Shown here piece by piece: positions 9,454 through 17,512 of a stretch of 41,926 bases of DNA. Numbering within the stretch: the first letter of the stretch is position 1; each line of letters opens with the position of its first letter. A program made the position numbers and the translations under genes. A model generated the notes under the pieces. The model saw only the letters and a list, made by a program, of their open reading frames with translations. It did not search any database and was not told the origin of the DNA. Source of the DNA: CAZXYS01 sp964645005 (GTDB lineage Bacteria > Bacteroidota > Ignavibacteria > Kapaibacteriales > UBA2268); the NCBI GenBank assembly GCA_964645005.1, contig CAZXYS010000036.1:1-41926 (forward strand), in the 5' to 3' direction.

Positions 9454-9657
9454 TTCGGTGACCTAATTGGAAACGATATTTATATTTTTACAACTATAAA
9501 TATAATATAATGTTAACAAATAATCAACAATTTTGCTAATTATTTTTTATTTTTTTGTAGTCAGATTTCCTGCTTAATATAGAAAATTTTTTCAGGGAGG
9601 ATAATATTCGCCAGAAACAAATTCTATTTCAGAATATACTTTAATTTTTTAGAAATA

Positions 9658-10428
9658 TTATTTCAAACCTTTTCCCCTTAAGACAGCTTTATTATCGACT
9701 ATACCCTGTGCATTAATAATTTCAAATATTACTTCAGCTTTATAATCTCTTGCTGCTTTGGGGGCAAAGGAAAAGATTACGGAAATTTCTTCTCCTGCGG
9801 GTATTTTTTTTGGGAAAGAAGTTCTTCGTGAAAAAACCCCTTCTCCTTGGATGATCCTGCAAGATTGGACGAAAACTTCCTTTGTGCCATGATTTCTTAT
9901 CTTCATCGGTTTTGATACTATAAAATCGATAACTGCAGTTCCGATGTCAAGATCTATTGCTTTAACTGTCGGGACATTAGCTTCCAGTTTTACTTGAAGG
10001 TCAGGATTGTCGTTGATGTTCAGTATATTTTGGAAATAACCGAGTTTTACTGCTGAAAACTTAACTGCTATATGTTTACTGGAGCCTTCTTCCATATTTG
10101 GAGCTAATTCTAATGGTGTCCGGAGATCGATTAAACTGAAAAACTCGTCATCATTTTTTAGTTCTATTTTGTCTATTTTTACAGTCATGTTTTCTGCAGT
10201 GTTAACAAGCACTATTTCTTCAACAAATGTTGATTTATAAGATATTTCATTAAATTTAAGTACTTTTTTATCAATATAAAGGTGCTGCCCGCCTTTTCCG
10301 CCTCCACCCTCGGCAGGATCGTCGTTCAGGTACCTTCTGTTTGCATCGACATCTTCCGGGGATTCACATGAAAATAATGTCAATGCAGCCAATATTATTA
10401 TTAAAATATGTAAATTCCTGTAATACAT
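9658..10428 (-). CDS. Lipoprotein with choice-of-anchor D / ASH-like domains
   Basis: This 256-residue protein has a lipoprotein signal peptide with lipobox LFSC (lipidated C21). The mature part begins with an acidic, glycine-rich linker (GGGGKGGQ). Two immunoglobulin-like domains of the choice-of-anchor-D/ASH (DUF1573-like) kind follow. Their signature is visible as L.F..I.......E.I.L.N...... followed by HIAVKFSA, and in the second copy KIRNHG...FVQSC with a VIFSFAP strand. It lies 8 bases after the anti-sigma gene and is therefore almost certainly in one operon with the ECF sigma factor. A lipid-anchored envelope partner of that system is inferred. No enzyme motif is seen. Confidence 0.8.
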   Translation of the reverse strand: MYYRNLHILIIILAALTLFSCESPEDVDANRRYLNDDPAEGGGGKGGQHLYIDKKVLKFNEISYKSTFVEEIVLVNTAENMTVKIDKIELKNDDEFFSLIDLRTPLELAPNMEEGSSKHIAVKFSAVKLGYFQNILNINDNPDLQVKLEANVPTVKAIDLDIGTAVIDFIVSKPMKIRNHGTKEVFVQSCRIIQGEGVFSRRTSFPKKIPAGEEISVIFSFAPKAARDYKAEVIFEIINAQGIVDNKAVLRGKGLK

Positions 10429-10436
10429 AATCTTCC

Positions 10437-11654
10437 TTAGAATTTAACTTCCATGCCATAAGTAAAGCCGAATTTTCCCGTACCGAACCATGTGCCGTCA
10501 AATCTATAACCAAGAAGCGTACCTTCCAAACCTGCAAACATACCAAATCTATCTTGATACGAATATTTCAGTCCTAAAATACCTCTGGTCATAGGTCCTA
10601 TTTTGGTGCCGCCTGCAAATAGTCTGACAAAAGGCTCTACTCCTGTTTCATCTTCAAAAACATGCTGATAAGTTAAGCCATACCATAATACAAGATAATT
10701 TTGCTCGACAGATACATGTCTTTGCTTTTTGACGGAAAAGCCGCTGTATTTCTGCATCATATTTTCCTGTCCGATCTCAAAGCCGACCGCATTATCACTA
10801 TCGAGTCTGTAAAGCATTCCCAATGCCATATTGTTAAATGAGGGTCTTATATTTGACTCGATATCTATCTCAGGCATTGAACGGGCAGCAAAGCCTCTTA
10901 TCATGAAAACTGTTCTATTGGTAGGAATTTCTATGGTTCTTGTAACACTCTTGATACCCGGTTCACCATTTACATAAGTTAAATCCTGCGAATTATCAGC
11001 GATTTGTATGTTTTGGTCAGTTTTAATATCATTATTGAGTATGTAAAATTCAAATTCGTTTCTTGAATCTATATCCTGTGATGATTCTGAAAAATTCGTG
11101 GTCGTTTTGTTTTCAATGTTATCTGTTTCGGAAGCAGCTATAATATTATTCTTGCTAACTGAGGATCTATCCTCGCTGATTGATTTCATTACAGGAACCT
11201 GAATATCCATTTCTGCTTTTTCTAAATTTCTATCTGACAGATAATTAATGCTGTTGGCTTTATTGATTGTGTTGCCTGGAAGTTCATTCGGGGCAGAACT
11301 CCCGCCGCTGTTATTCATAACTGAGAAAGTAACAAGCGATGCCACAACAGCAGAAGTAACCATCAAAACTGTTCTGTTAAAGAAAATTCTAAGAATAGAA
11401 CCGGCACCAAAACCGGCTGCAGCTCCAATACCCGTCAAACCTGCACTTTTTAGTATATTGTCTTTTAAATGAGCCGGCGGCGAAACCTGCGAGCCGGACA
11501 TCATTTTCCGAATACTAACATGTTGTTTCATTTCTTCCTGTAGTTCAGGTTTTTGAGCTATTTCATAAAATAAAGTACTGGCTTCGGAGACTTCGAGTTC
11601 TCCGTCTAGAAAAGCACTTAATTTTTCTGAAGCTGTTAAATATTCCTGATTCAT
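10437..11654 (-). CDS. Anti-sigma-like protein fused to an outer-membrane-barrel-like C-terminus
   Basis: This is a 405-residue protein. Residues 1-70 form a helical anti-sigma-like domain (KLSAFLDGELEVSEA is typical of the start of such proteins), but with no HxxxCxxC zinc motif. Residues about 94-113 are a single transmembrane helix, preceded by a Gly/Ala-rich stretch (72-87). Residues about 115-220 are a polar, Asn/Ser-rich linker. Residues about 225-405 alternate hydrophobic and polar residues with aromatic girdles and end ...GMEVKF, a terminal Phe as in outer-membrane barrels. The gene follows the ECF sigma gene by 42 bases, supporting an anti-sigma role. The barrel-like tail is unusual and suggests a protein spanning both membranes or reaching the outer membrane. 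That topology is inference. Confidence 0.78.
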   Translation of the reverse strand: MNQEYLTASEKLSAFLDGELEVSEASTLFYEIAQKPELQEEMKQHVSIRKMMSGSQVSPPAHLKDNILKSAGLTGIGAAAGFGAGSILRIFFNRTVLMVTSAVVASLVTFSVMNNSGGSSAPNELPGNTINKANSINYLSDRNLEKAEMDIQVPVMKSISEDRSSVSKNNIIAASETDNIENKTTTNFSESSQDIDSRNEFEFYILNNDIKTDQNIQIADNSQDLTYVNGEPGIKSVTRTIEIPTNRTVFMIRGFAARSMPEIDIESNIRPSFNNMALGMLYRLDSDNAVGFEIGQENMMQKYSGFSVKKQRHVSVEQNYLVLWYGLTYQHVFEDETGVEPFVRLFAGGTKIGPMTRGILGLKYSYQDRFGMFAGLEGTLLGYRFDGTWFGTGKFGFTYGMEVKF

Positions 11655-11696
11655 ATCTGTTACCGTTATATTTCGTAAATATTTTTCACAATTATT

Positions 11697-12263
11697 TTAA
11701 TCTTCATGCAAATCTTCGAGATATGGTGTAAGTATTTCTCTTATTCTTTGTTTAGCCCTGTAAATTCTGATTCTTACAGAAGGTAAAGTAGTTTCGAGTA
11801 TTTCTGATATTTCCTTGTAGGAAAATCCCAGATATTCTTTGAGCACAAGCACTTCCCTGAATTTTTTAGGTAAAGCATCAAGTGCCATCTGCATTAATTC
11901 CTCTTTTTCCTTTCTCTCGAAATTTTGATCTTTTGTTGGATAAATTAGTTCTTCGAAAGTTATAAAACTATGATGCTTTCTTTGTTTTTCATTTATACAT
12001 AAATTCCTTGCTATCTTGAACAAGAATGCGCTTACATTGCTCATTTCTCTGTTTTTCTCAGCAGTTTCATAGAACCTTAAGAAAGTTTCCTGAAAAACGT
12101 CTTCAGCAAGTTCTTTGTCAAACAAAATGCGGTTGCAATAGGTAAATATCTTTGTCGAATACCTGGAGTATATTTCTTCAAAAGCCTGACGAGCTTTTAG
12201 TTTGCCTTCCTTTATCATTAAGAAAAGCTGCTCGTCTGACATATTTTTTAAATTGCGCCGCAT
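11697..12263 (-). CDS. ECF-family RNA polymerase sigma factor
   Basis: This 188-residue sigma-70 family ECF factor has region 2 at about residues 25-95, with YSTKIFTYCNRIL, the DVFQETFLRFYE segment and AFLFKIARNLCINE. Region 4 is at about 125-180 (LPKKFREVLVLKEYLGFSYKEISEIL plus the recognition helix SVRIRIYRAKQRI). It recruits core RNA polymerase to its own promoters. It heads an operon with the anti-sigma/barrel gene (42-base gap) and the lipoprotein gene. An internal Met at residue 8 (MSDEQLFLM) is an equally plausible start. The divergent upstream region contains dyads that may be its own or a partner's operator. Confidence 0.93.
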   Translation of the reverse strand: MRRNLKNMSDEQLFLMIKEGKLKARQAFEEIYSRYSTKIFTYCNRILFDKELAEDVFQETFLRFYETAEKNREMSNVSAFLFKIARNLCINEKQRKHHSFITFEELIYPTKDQNFERKEKEELMQMALDALPKKFREVLVLKEYLGFSYKEISEILETTLPSVRIRIYRAKQRIREILTPYLEDLHED

Positions 12264-12302
12264 TCAATGTATATTTTGTTATTAATCTTACTTTTTTAAA
12301 AA

Positions 12303-12418
12303 TTGTGACTTACTACTAATATAATAACAGTCTAAAATGAATTTTGTCACAAAAAATTCTCTAAATAATAGACTTTTTTCTCTAAGAAAAATTGATTCTT
12401 ACCACCAAATGTTTGGTG
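12303..12418. promoter_or_regulatory. Divergent control region with two inverted repeats
   Basis: The 427-base space between the sigma operon (-) and the adhesin operon (+) carries TTGTGAC (12303-12309) paired with GTCACAA (12346-12352). It also carries a tight dyad, CACCAAA (12403-12409) with TTTGGTG (12412-12418). Both lie where promoters of the divergent operons are expected, so they are candidate operators or ECF promoter parts. The second dyad is followed by a T-rich stretch and could instead fold in RNA. The rest of 12264-12690 is A/T-rich and shows no credible gene. The short frame 12392-12604 is low-complexity. Confidence 0.35.
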
Positions 12419-12690
12419 ATGACATTTTTTTCTTTTAAATTTACCTATATTCTTATGGTATTATTTAAATATTATAAAAATAAGCTTAGGGGGAGCCTAA
12501 CATTATGTAATTTCATTTTGAAAAAATTATTTTTGACAATCGTATTAATATTGATAAAAATTATTTTTTACTCTCCTTTTTTCATAAAGATAAATCATTA
12601 TTAACTTCTATGAAATCTATAAACTCAAGAATTGACTAATAAAAAAGATACTTATAAAACAAAATTTTTTTAAAAACAATAGGTGTAATT

Positions 12691-15408
12691 ATGAAAATAT
12701 ACCGTTACATCATTCCATTAATTTTGATATTCCTTCTATACTCCGGCGTTGATCTGAGGGCACAGATTGATAATCGAGTATACAAAAATTCAGCTTGTGG
12801 ATTGAACATAATATCATGGGATATCAAGATTACTGACAGAACTGCCAGTGTCGAAACAGCTCCCCATGATATGCCTGTTTCATTTGTGTTGACAGGTTTC
12901 CCGAGCGATTGTTACAGAATCGAACATGCTTATGTTTGGTGGTCGGTATCATACAGAAGCGGTTCGCCTTCAAATCCTACCGTTACGCTCACTAATCCAG
13001 CAAATAATACTCAGACTTTTAATTCCGTGTTGGCGGGCGAAGATAGAGCCAAGTGCTGGGGCGAAGTTGGCACCCGTGCCTTCAGAGCTGACCTAGCTGA
13101 TGCTATAACGGGCAATGGACAATATGAAATATCGGTATCTACCCCCCAATGGGAAACAGATGGAATAACTTTATTGGTCATATACAGAGACCTCGAAGCA
13201 AATTATGAGGGGCATATTGTTATCGATGACGGTATCGTAACAAAAAATACGAATACTACCTTTGATACTTTGAGAAATTTCAATGCCTGCGCCAATTCTA
13301 CGAAAGCAACGGCTTTCATGGTCGCATCCGATCTCCAAAGAAATGCTGTCAGTGCCGATCTTTTCTTAACACTCAATGGCAGCAGACAGGAATTCGGAAG
13401 AGATTTCTGGAACTCCGAGTTTGTTTCGACAAATGTGTCCGAGAATCAGTCGTCATCGGTTTTCGGTATTGAACCGGGCAACGACTGTTATTCCTGGCTC
13501 GTGAAGGGATTATATTATCAGACAAACACATGCACGGATTGCCCCGTAAGACTGAATTTAAATGCTCAGGCTAATCCCGATACGATATGCGCGGGAGGTC
13601 CGGTGGGACTTACTGCAAACAGAAATGCCGATACGTATAGATGGACTTCGGATCCTCCGGGATTTAATTCAAATTCACGGGTTGTTACGGATAATCCCAC
13701 GGAAAATACTACCTATTTCCTAAAAGGTACTGCTGAGAACGGTTGTATATTAGGCTATGACACCGTTAAAGTTGTAGTTTACGAACAACCTGAAATCGAT
13801 GCAGGAGAAGATGTAGAGATATGTAACGGCAGTTCCGTGGATATTGGAAATCAGGCTTCCGGTGGTAAAACACCTTACACCTATAGCTGGTCGCCTTCAG
13901 CGGGTCTGTCCGATGCTGATATTGCACAACCCGCAGCCAGTCCGAACCAGACTACAACATATCGGGTAACAGTCACTGACGACAACGGTTGTATGGCTGT
14001 TGATCAAGTAACTATAAAAGTGTTTGAAAATCCGACTGCTTCAGCAGGTGGAGATGTTGAAATATGTTTCGGTGATACGACGGTAATAGGACAGCAAGCT
14101 GCTGACGGAACTCCGCCTTATGAATACAGTTGGTCGCCGACAAAAGCTCTATCTGATCCAAATATAGCATCGCCTGAAGCTTATCCCGAGCAATCCACGG
14201 TATACACAGTCACCGTTACTGATGCCAATGGCTGTGAATCCACTGATGATATAGAAGTGGTTGTCCATGAGCTGCCTCAAGCCCGTGCCGGGAATGATAC
14301 AAGCGTATGCTACGGACTAAATGCTAACATTGGCGAACCGGCTGCAGGAGGAACCCCGCCTTATACCTACAACTGGACTCCGGCTGCAGGTCTTTCTGAT
14401 CCTACGGCAGCTCAACCACAGGCTTCACCGGAAGATACTACAACGTACATTGTACAGGTAGAGGATGCTAACGGCTGTACGACTTACGATACGGTTACCG
14501 TAAGCATTATGCCGCTGCCGGAACCTGTCATTACCGCGGAAGGTCCAACAAGAATCTGTACCTGCGACAGTGTAGTACTCGACGCAGGAGCAGGTTATGA
14601 TTCCTACCTCTGGTCAACCAACGAAACTACAAGAAAGATAACTGTAAACGAAGAAGACAACTATACAGTTACAGTAGTCGATGGCAACGGATGCGAGAAT
14701 ACTTCCGATCCAATTTATGTTTCTCTGATCCATCCGTCGTCTGTCATTTCTTTACCCAAGACTGACGTATCAGCGGAACCGGGAGAAATGGTAAGCATAC
14801 CGCTATATATCGAATCATCGCAGAAACTGGATTCATGCCACGCTGCGAACTTTACAGCGGTGATATCAATGAACAGATCTCTGCTTGTACCAAAGAATAC
14901 CACTCCTAAGGGTACGATTACCGGCGATACAAGAGAGATAACGATCACTGATACCAGAACCCCCGGCGATTCTATTCTATTCGATCTTGATTTCAGATCT
15001 ACTCTTGGAAATGATTCAACTACAACTTTGACATTGGAATCATTTATCTGGAATGATTGTCCGTTTGATGTGACAACAAATAGCTCACAATTCAATCTTA
15101 TAAACTTATGTGGAGCAGGCGGCATTACCAGACTATATTTCCCCGATCAAACTACTGCGGCGATCAATGTCGTCCCCAATCCAACTAATAGCTGGTCAGA
15201 ACTTTATTATTACATACCTGAAGATTCGCGCATAACCATTAACGTACATAATATTCTTGGAGAAAAAGTCAAGAAAGTTATTAGCAGGGCAGAAACTAAG
15301 GGTATTCACAGTATCGAGTTTGATGCCGGCGATTTACAGTCGGGAGTATATTACATCATGTTGAGAACTTCCAAAGAGGCTTGCACAACAATCATGGAGG
15401 TAGAATAA
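12691..15408 (+). CDS. Secreted PKD/SprB-like repeat protein with T9SS sorting tail
   Basis: This is a 905-residue exported protein. A signal peptide (about 1-25, ending LRAQ) precedes an N-terminal domain (about 26-285) with several cysteines, which I cannot assign with certainty. Five immunoglobulin/PKD-like domains follow. The central three are 81-residue repeats (residues 365-445, 446-526, 527-607), each with (Y/N)(S/T)WSP-like and TVTDxNGC signatures, as in SprB-type adhesin repeats. Residues about 690-810 resemble a cohesin-like domain. The last about 80 residues are a T9SS type A sorting domain (VVPNPTN ... GVYYIML). Its stop codon overlaps the start of the OmpA-family gene (TAATG), so the two are translationally coupled. 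A surface adhesin role is inferred from family resemblance. Confidence 0.9.
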   Translation: MKIYRYIIPLILIFLLYSGVDLRAQIDNRVYKNSACGLNIISWDIKITDRTASVETAPHDMPVSFVLTGFPSDCYRIEHAYVWWSVSYRSGSPSNPTVTLTNPANNTQTFNSVLAGEDRAKCWGEVGTRAFRADLADAITGNGQYEISVSTPQWETDGITLLVIYRDLEANYEGHIVIDDGIVTKNTNTTFDTLRNFNACANSTKATAFMVASDLQRNAVSADLFLTLNGSRQEFGRDFWNSEFVSTNVSENQSSSVFGIEPGNDCYSWLVKGLYYQTNTCTDCPVRLNLNAQANPDTICAGGPVGLTANRNADTYRWTSDPPGFNSNSRVVTDNPTENTTYFLKGTAENGCILGYDTVKVVVYEQPEIDAGEDVEICNGSSVDIGNQASGGKTPYTYSWSPSAGLSDADIAQPAASPNQTTTYRVTVTDDNGCMAVDQVTIKVFENPTASAGGDVEICFGDTTVIGQQAADGTPPYEYSWSPTKALSDPNIASPEAYPEQSTVYTVTVTDANGCESTDDIEVVVHELPQARAGNDTSVCYGLNANIGEPAAGGTPPYTYNWTPAAGLSDPTAAQPQASPEDTTTYIVQVEDANGCTTYDTVTVSIMPLPEPVITAEGPTRICTCDSVVLDAGAGYDSYLWSTNETTRKITVNEEDNYTVTVVDGNGCENTSDPIYVSLIHPSSVISLPKTDVSAEPGEMVSIPLYIESSQKLDSCHAANFTAVISMNRSLLVPKNTTPKGTITGDTREITITDTRTPGDSILFDLDFRSTLGNDSTTTLTLESFIWNDCPFDVTTNSSQFNLINLCGAGGITRLYFPDQTTAAINVVPNPTNSWSELYYYIPEDSRITINVHNILGEKVKKVISRAETKGIHSIEFDAGDLQSGVYYIMLRTSKEACTTIMEVE
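13783..14511 (+). repeat. Three tandem 243-base PKD/SprB-like coding repeats
   Basis: These are exact-length coding repeats starting at 13783, 14026 and 14269, each 81 codons. Shared signatures are a cysteine-bearing first strand, GG.TPPYxYxW.P, LSDP, P.ASP..TT.Y.V.V.D.NGC. Their constant length with moderate divergence suggests older duplication kept under selection. Confidence 0.85.
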
Positions 15409-15410
15409 TG
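15396..15410 (+). promoter_or_regulatory. Shine-Dalgarno and TAATG overlap that set the OmpA-family start
   Basis: GGAGG at 15396-15400 lies seven bases before the ATG at 15408-15410. The A of this ATG is the last base of the preceding gene's TAA. This supports starting the OmpA-family gene at 15408 rather than at the in-frame ATG 15381, which lies inside the upstream gene, and implies translational coupling. Confidence 0.75.
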
Positions 15411-17441
15411 AGAAAACCAGAAATATTCCAAAGGATTGTCATGAACAGAAACATTATTTTAATTAAGATCATCGCAATATTGGTTGTCTTTTCAACTTCA
15501 GTGGTGATTCTTGATGCTCAAAAGGAGACCAGGCAGGATAGAAGCCGTTATGGCGGATTCATTCATCTGAATTTAAACAACCATACCTCCGATTTTACCA
15601 GTTTTCCCGGACTTGCCACCTGCTGCCCTCAGTTTGACGGCGGCAGCGGAATTGGTTTTTCGGCTGGATTCTTGTATGAATATCCCATAATTGACAATTT
15701 ATTTATTAGCGCAAGACTGGGGTATAATTCGTGGAATGCGGAAGTTACCGGAGAAGAATTTAAACCTAACGCACTTTATGATTATGACAATGACACTGAA
15801 ATCGGTGGACGTTTTGAGCATAGACTCGACACTAAAATCGGGGTAGTTGGGTTAGAACCAATGCTCAATTATAGAGTTTTTGCAGATCTATTTATCCATG
15901 GCGGTGTGCATCTTGGCTTACTCTCTCTTCAGAAAGATTATGACCATGTTGAAGAGATAATCGAACCTTCCGCAGGTACTTATGAAAATGGCAGCAGGAC
16001 CAGGCTTAATTCTTCAGGGGAAATACAGGACATTTCATCATTGCATTTTTCGGTTATGGGTGGATTAAGTTATGAAATTCCCCTCAATTCGGACGAAACA
16101 TGGATCTTAGCACCTGAATTTTTCTATAGATATGGTGTTACTGATCTTGTTACCGACGTTGACTGGAAAGCAAGCAGCATAAGACTGGGGTTTGCCTTGA
16201 AATATTCGCCTAAACCTGCTCGACCAATTACTCCCGAGGAAGAACCCGAGTTATTCGGAACAGTCGATGCCAGTTCTGTCGAACGTGACGGCACCGAGGG
16301 TGAAATCATCAAACTTAAAATTGAAGAATATTTATCTTCGAACATAAAACCTCTGCTGTCTTATGTATTTTTTGATAAAAATTCCGCAGAGCTGCCCGAC
16401 AGATATATTAAGCTAACTCCTTCACAGACAAAGAATTTCTCGGAGGATGATTTGTATGAGAAAGATGCTCTTCAGACATATTATCACGTCCTGAATATTG
16501 TTGGCAAAAGGATGCAGCAATACCCTGATGCTAAAATTGCTATTGACGGATGCAATTCCGGTAAGGATGAAAATAACAACAAGGAGCTTTCCCGCAGGCG
16601 GGCTGAAGCTGTCAGGGACTATCTGAGAGATGTGTGGGAGATCCCTTCAAACAGAATGGTTGTAGACGCCCGCAACTTGCCGCAGCAGCCATCCAATATT
16701 AATAAACAGGATGGCATTGAAGAAAACAGGCGTGCAGAAATAACTACTACAAAATGGGAAATTCTGGCACCTGTAATGGCAAGGGATACCTTCAGAGTAT
16801 CTACTCCGCCAATTGTCAGATATAAAACAAATGTCAGCAGCCAGGCTGGGATCAAGTCATGGAATCTTGTATCCACACAGGATGACAAGGTGCTTAAAAA
16901 TTTCGAAGGTGCCGGCAATGTCCCCAAAAAGCTGGACTGGCATGTTGATCTGAAACAGGACAATGTTCCCCAGACCTCTTCCAGATTGAACTACAGAATG
17001 AATCTGGTTGATAGAGATGATCAGGTATACCAGACTCCGATCAATTCGCTGCCGGTGGAACTGGTCACTATCCAAAAGAAAAGAAGAGAAAAAGTTGACG
17101 ATATGTATATAGACCGTTTCAGCCTGATTCTCTTTACTTTTGATGAAGCCGAACTGAGCTATTATAATCAGCAGGTTGCTAATTTGATCCAGGAAACAGC
17201 ACAGCCCAGTTCAGTTATCAGAGTATCAGGGCATACTGATAGAATGGGTGACGACTCTTATAATATGAAACTATCCAAAGAACGGGCTCAGGTTGTAGCT
17301 GATGCTCTAAATGCAAAGAAAGTCGAAGCCCGAGGGTACGGCGAACAACAATTCAAATATGATAATGAAATACCTGAAGGAAGATTCTACTGCAGGAGGG
17401 TAGATGTTGTTGTTGAAACTCCTATCGAAGAAAGAAAATAA
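15408..17441 (+). CDS. Outer-membrane barrel fused to two OmpA-like peptidoglycan-binding domains
   Basis: With the start at 15408 the protein has 677 residues. A long N-region precedes a signal sequence (hydrophobic 15-35, ending LDAQ). Residues about 48-270 are a barrel-like domain with the CCPxFD motif (72-74), homologous to the whole protein at 2596-3366. A first OmpA-like domain (about 320-450) shows NNKELSRRRAEAV and a closing NRRAEI. A beta-rich linker domain (about 455-560) follows. The second OmpA-like domain (about 570-670) has SGHTDRMGDDSYNMKLSKER, the Asp/Arg peptidoglycan-binding pattern. It is likely an outer-membrane protein tethered to peptidoglycan. Its coupling to the upstream T9SS adhesin-like gene recalls adhesin plus outer-membrane-partner pairs such as SprB with SprF, but the barrel is not recognisably PorP/SprF, so the analogy is an inference. 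Confidence 0.9.
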   Translation: MRKPEIFQRIVMNRNIILIKIIAILVVFSTSVVILDAQKETRQDRSRYGGFIHLNLNNHTSDFTSFPGLATCCPQFDGGSGIGFSAGFLYEYPIIDNLFISARLGYNSWNAEVTGEEFKPNALYDYDNDTEIGGRFEHRLDTKIGVVGLEPMLNYRVFADLFIHGGVHLGLLSLQKDYDHVEEIIEPSAGTYENGSRTRLNSSGEIQDISSLHFSVMGGLSYEIPLNSDETWILAPEFFYRYGVTDLVTDVDWKASSIRLGFALKYSPKPARPITPEEEPELFGTVDASSVERDGTEGEIIKLKIEEYLSSNIKPLLSYVFFDKNSAELPDRYIKLTPSQTKNFSEDDLYEKDALQTYYHVLNIVGKRMQQYPDAKIAIDGCNSGKDENNNKELSRRRAEAVRDYLRDVWEIPSNRMVVDARNLPQQPSNINKQDGIEENRRAEITTTKWEILAPVMARDTFRVSTPPIVRYKTNVSSQAGIKSWNLVSTQDDKVLKNFEGAGNVPKKLDWHVDLKQDNVPQTSSRLNYRMNLVDRDDQVYQTPINSLPVELVTIQKKRREKVDDMYIDRFSLILFTFDEAELSYYNQQVANLIQETAQPSSVIRVSGHTDRMGDDSYNMKLSKERAQVVADALNAKKVEARGYGEQQFKYDNEIPEGRFYCRRVDVVVETPIEERK

Positions 17442-17461
17442 AATGATTTTTCATGGCTGAT

Positions 17462-17503
17462 AAAAAACTCTTCCGAGAATTCTTTTTCCGGAAGAGTTTT
17501 TTT
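17462..17503. terminator. Strong bidirectional intrinsic terminator
   Basis: A 14-bp perfect stem, six A plus CTCTTCCG (17462-17475) paired with CGGAAGAG plus six T (17489-17502), encloses a 13-base loop. It is followed by T-rich DNA to 17510. It separates the OmpA-family gene (+, ends 17441) from the convergent gene ending at 17513, so the A/T flanks serve both directions. Confidence 0.88.
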
Positions 17504-17512
17504 GTTTTTTAA

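Noticed and set aside
12392..12604. Possible 70-residue membrane peptide in the divergent spacer
   Set aside because: It is very A/T-rich, with hydrophobic low-complexity translation, overlaps the candidate operator and has no ribosome-binding site worth noting.
15381..15407. Upstream start for the OmpA-family gene
   Set aside because: It lies within the previous gene; GGAGG and the TAATG overlap favour 15408.
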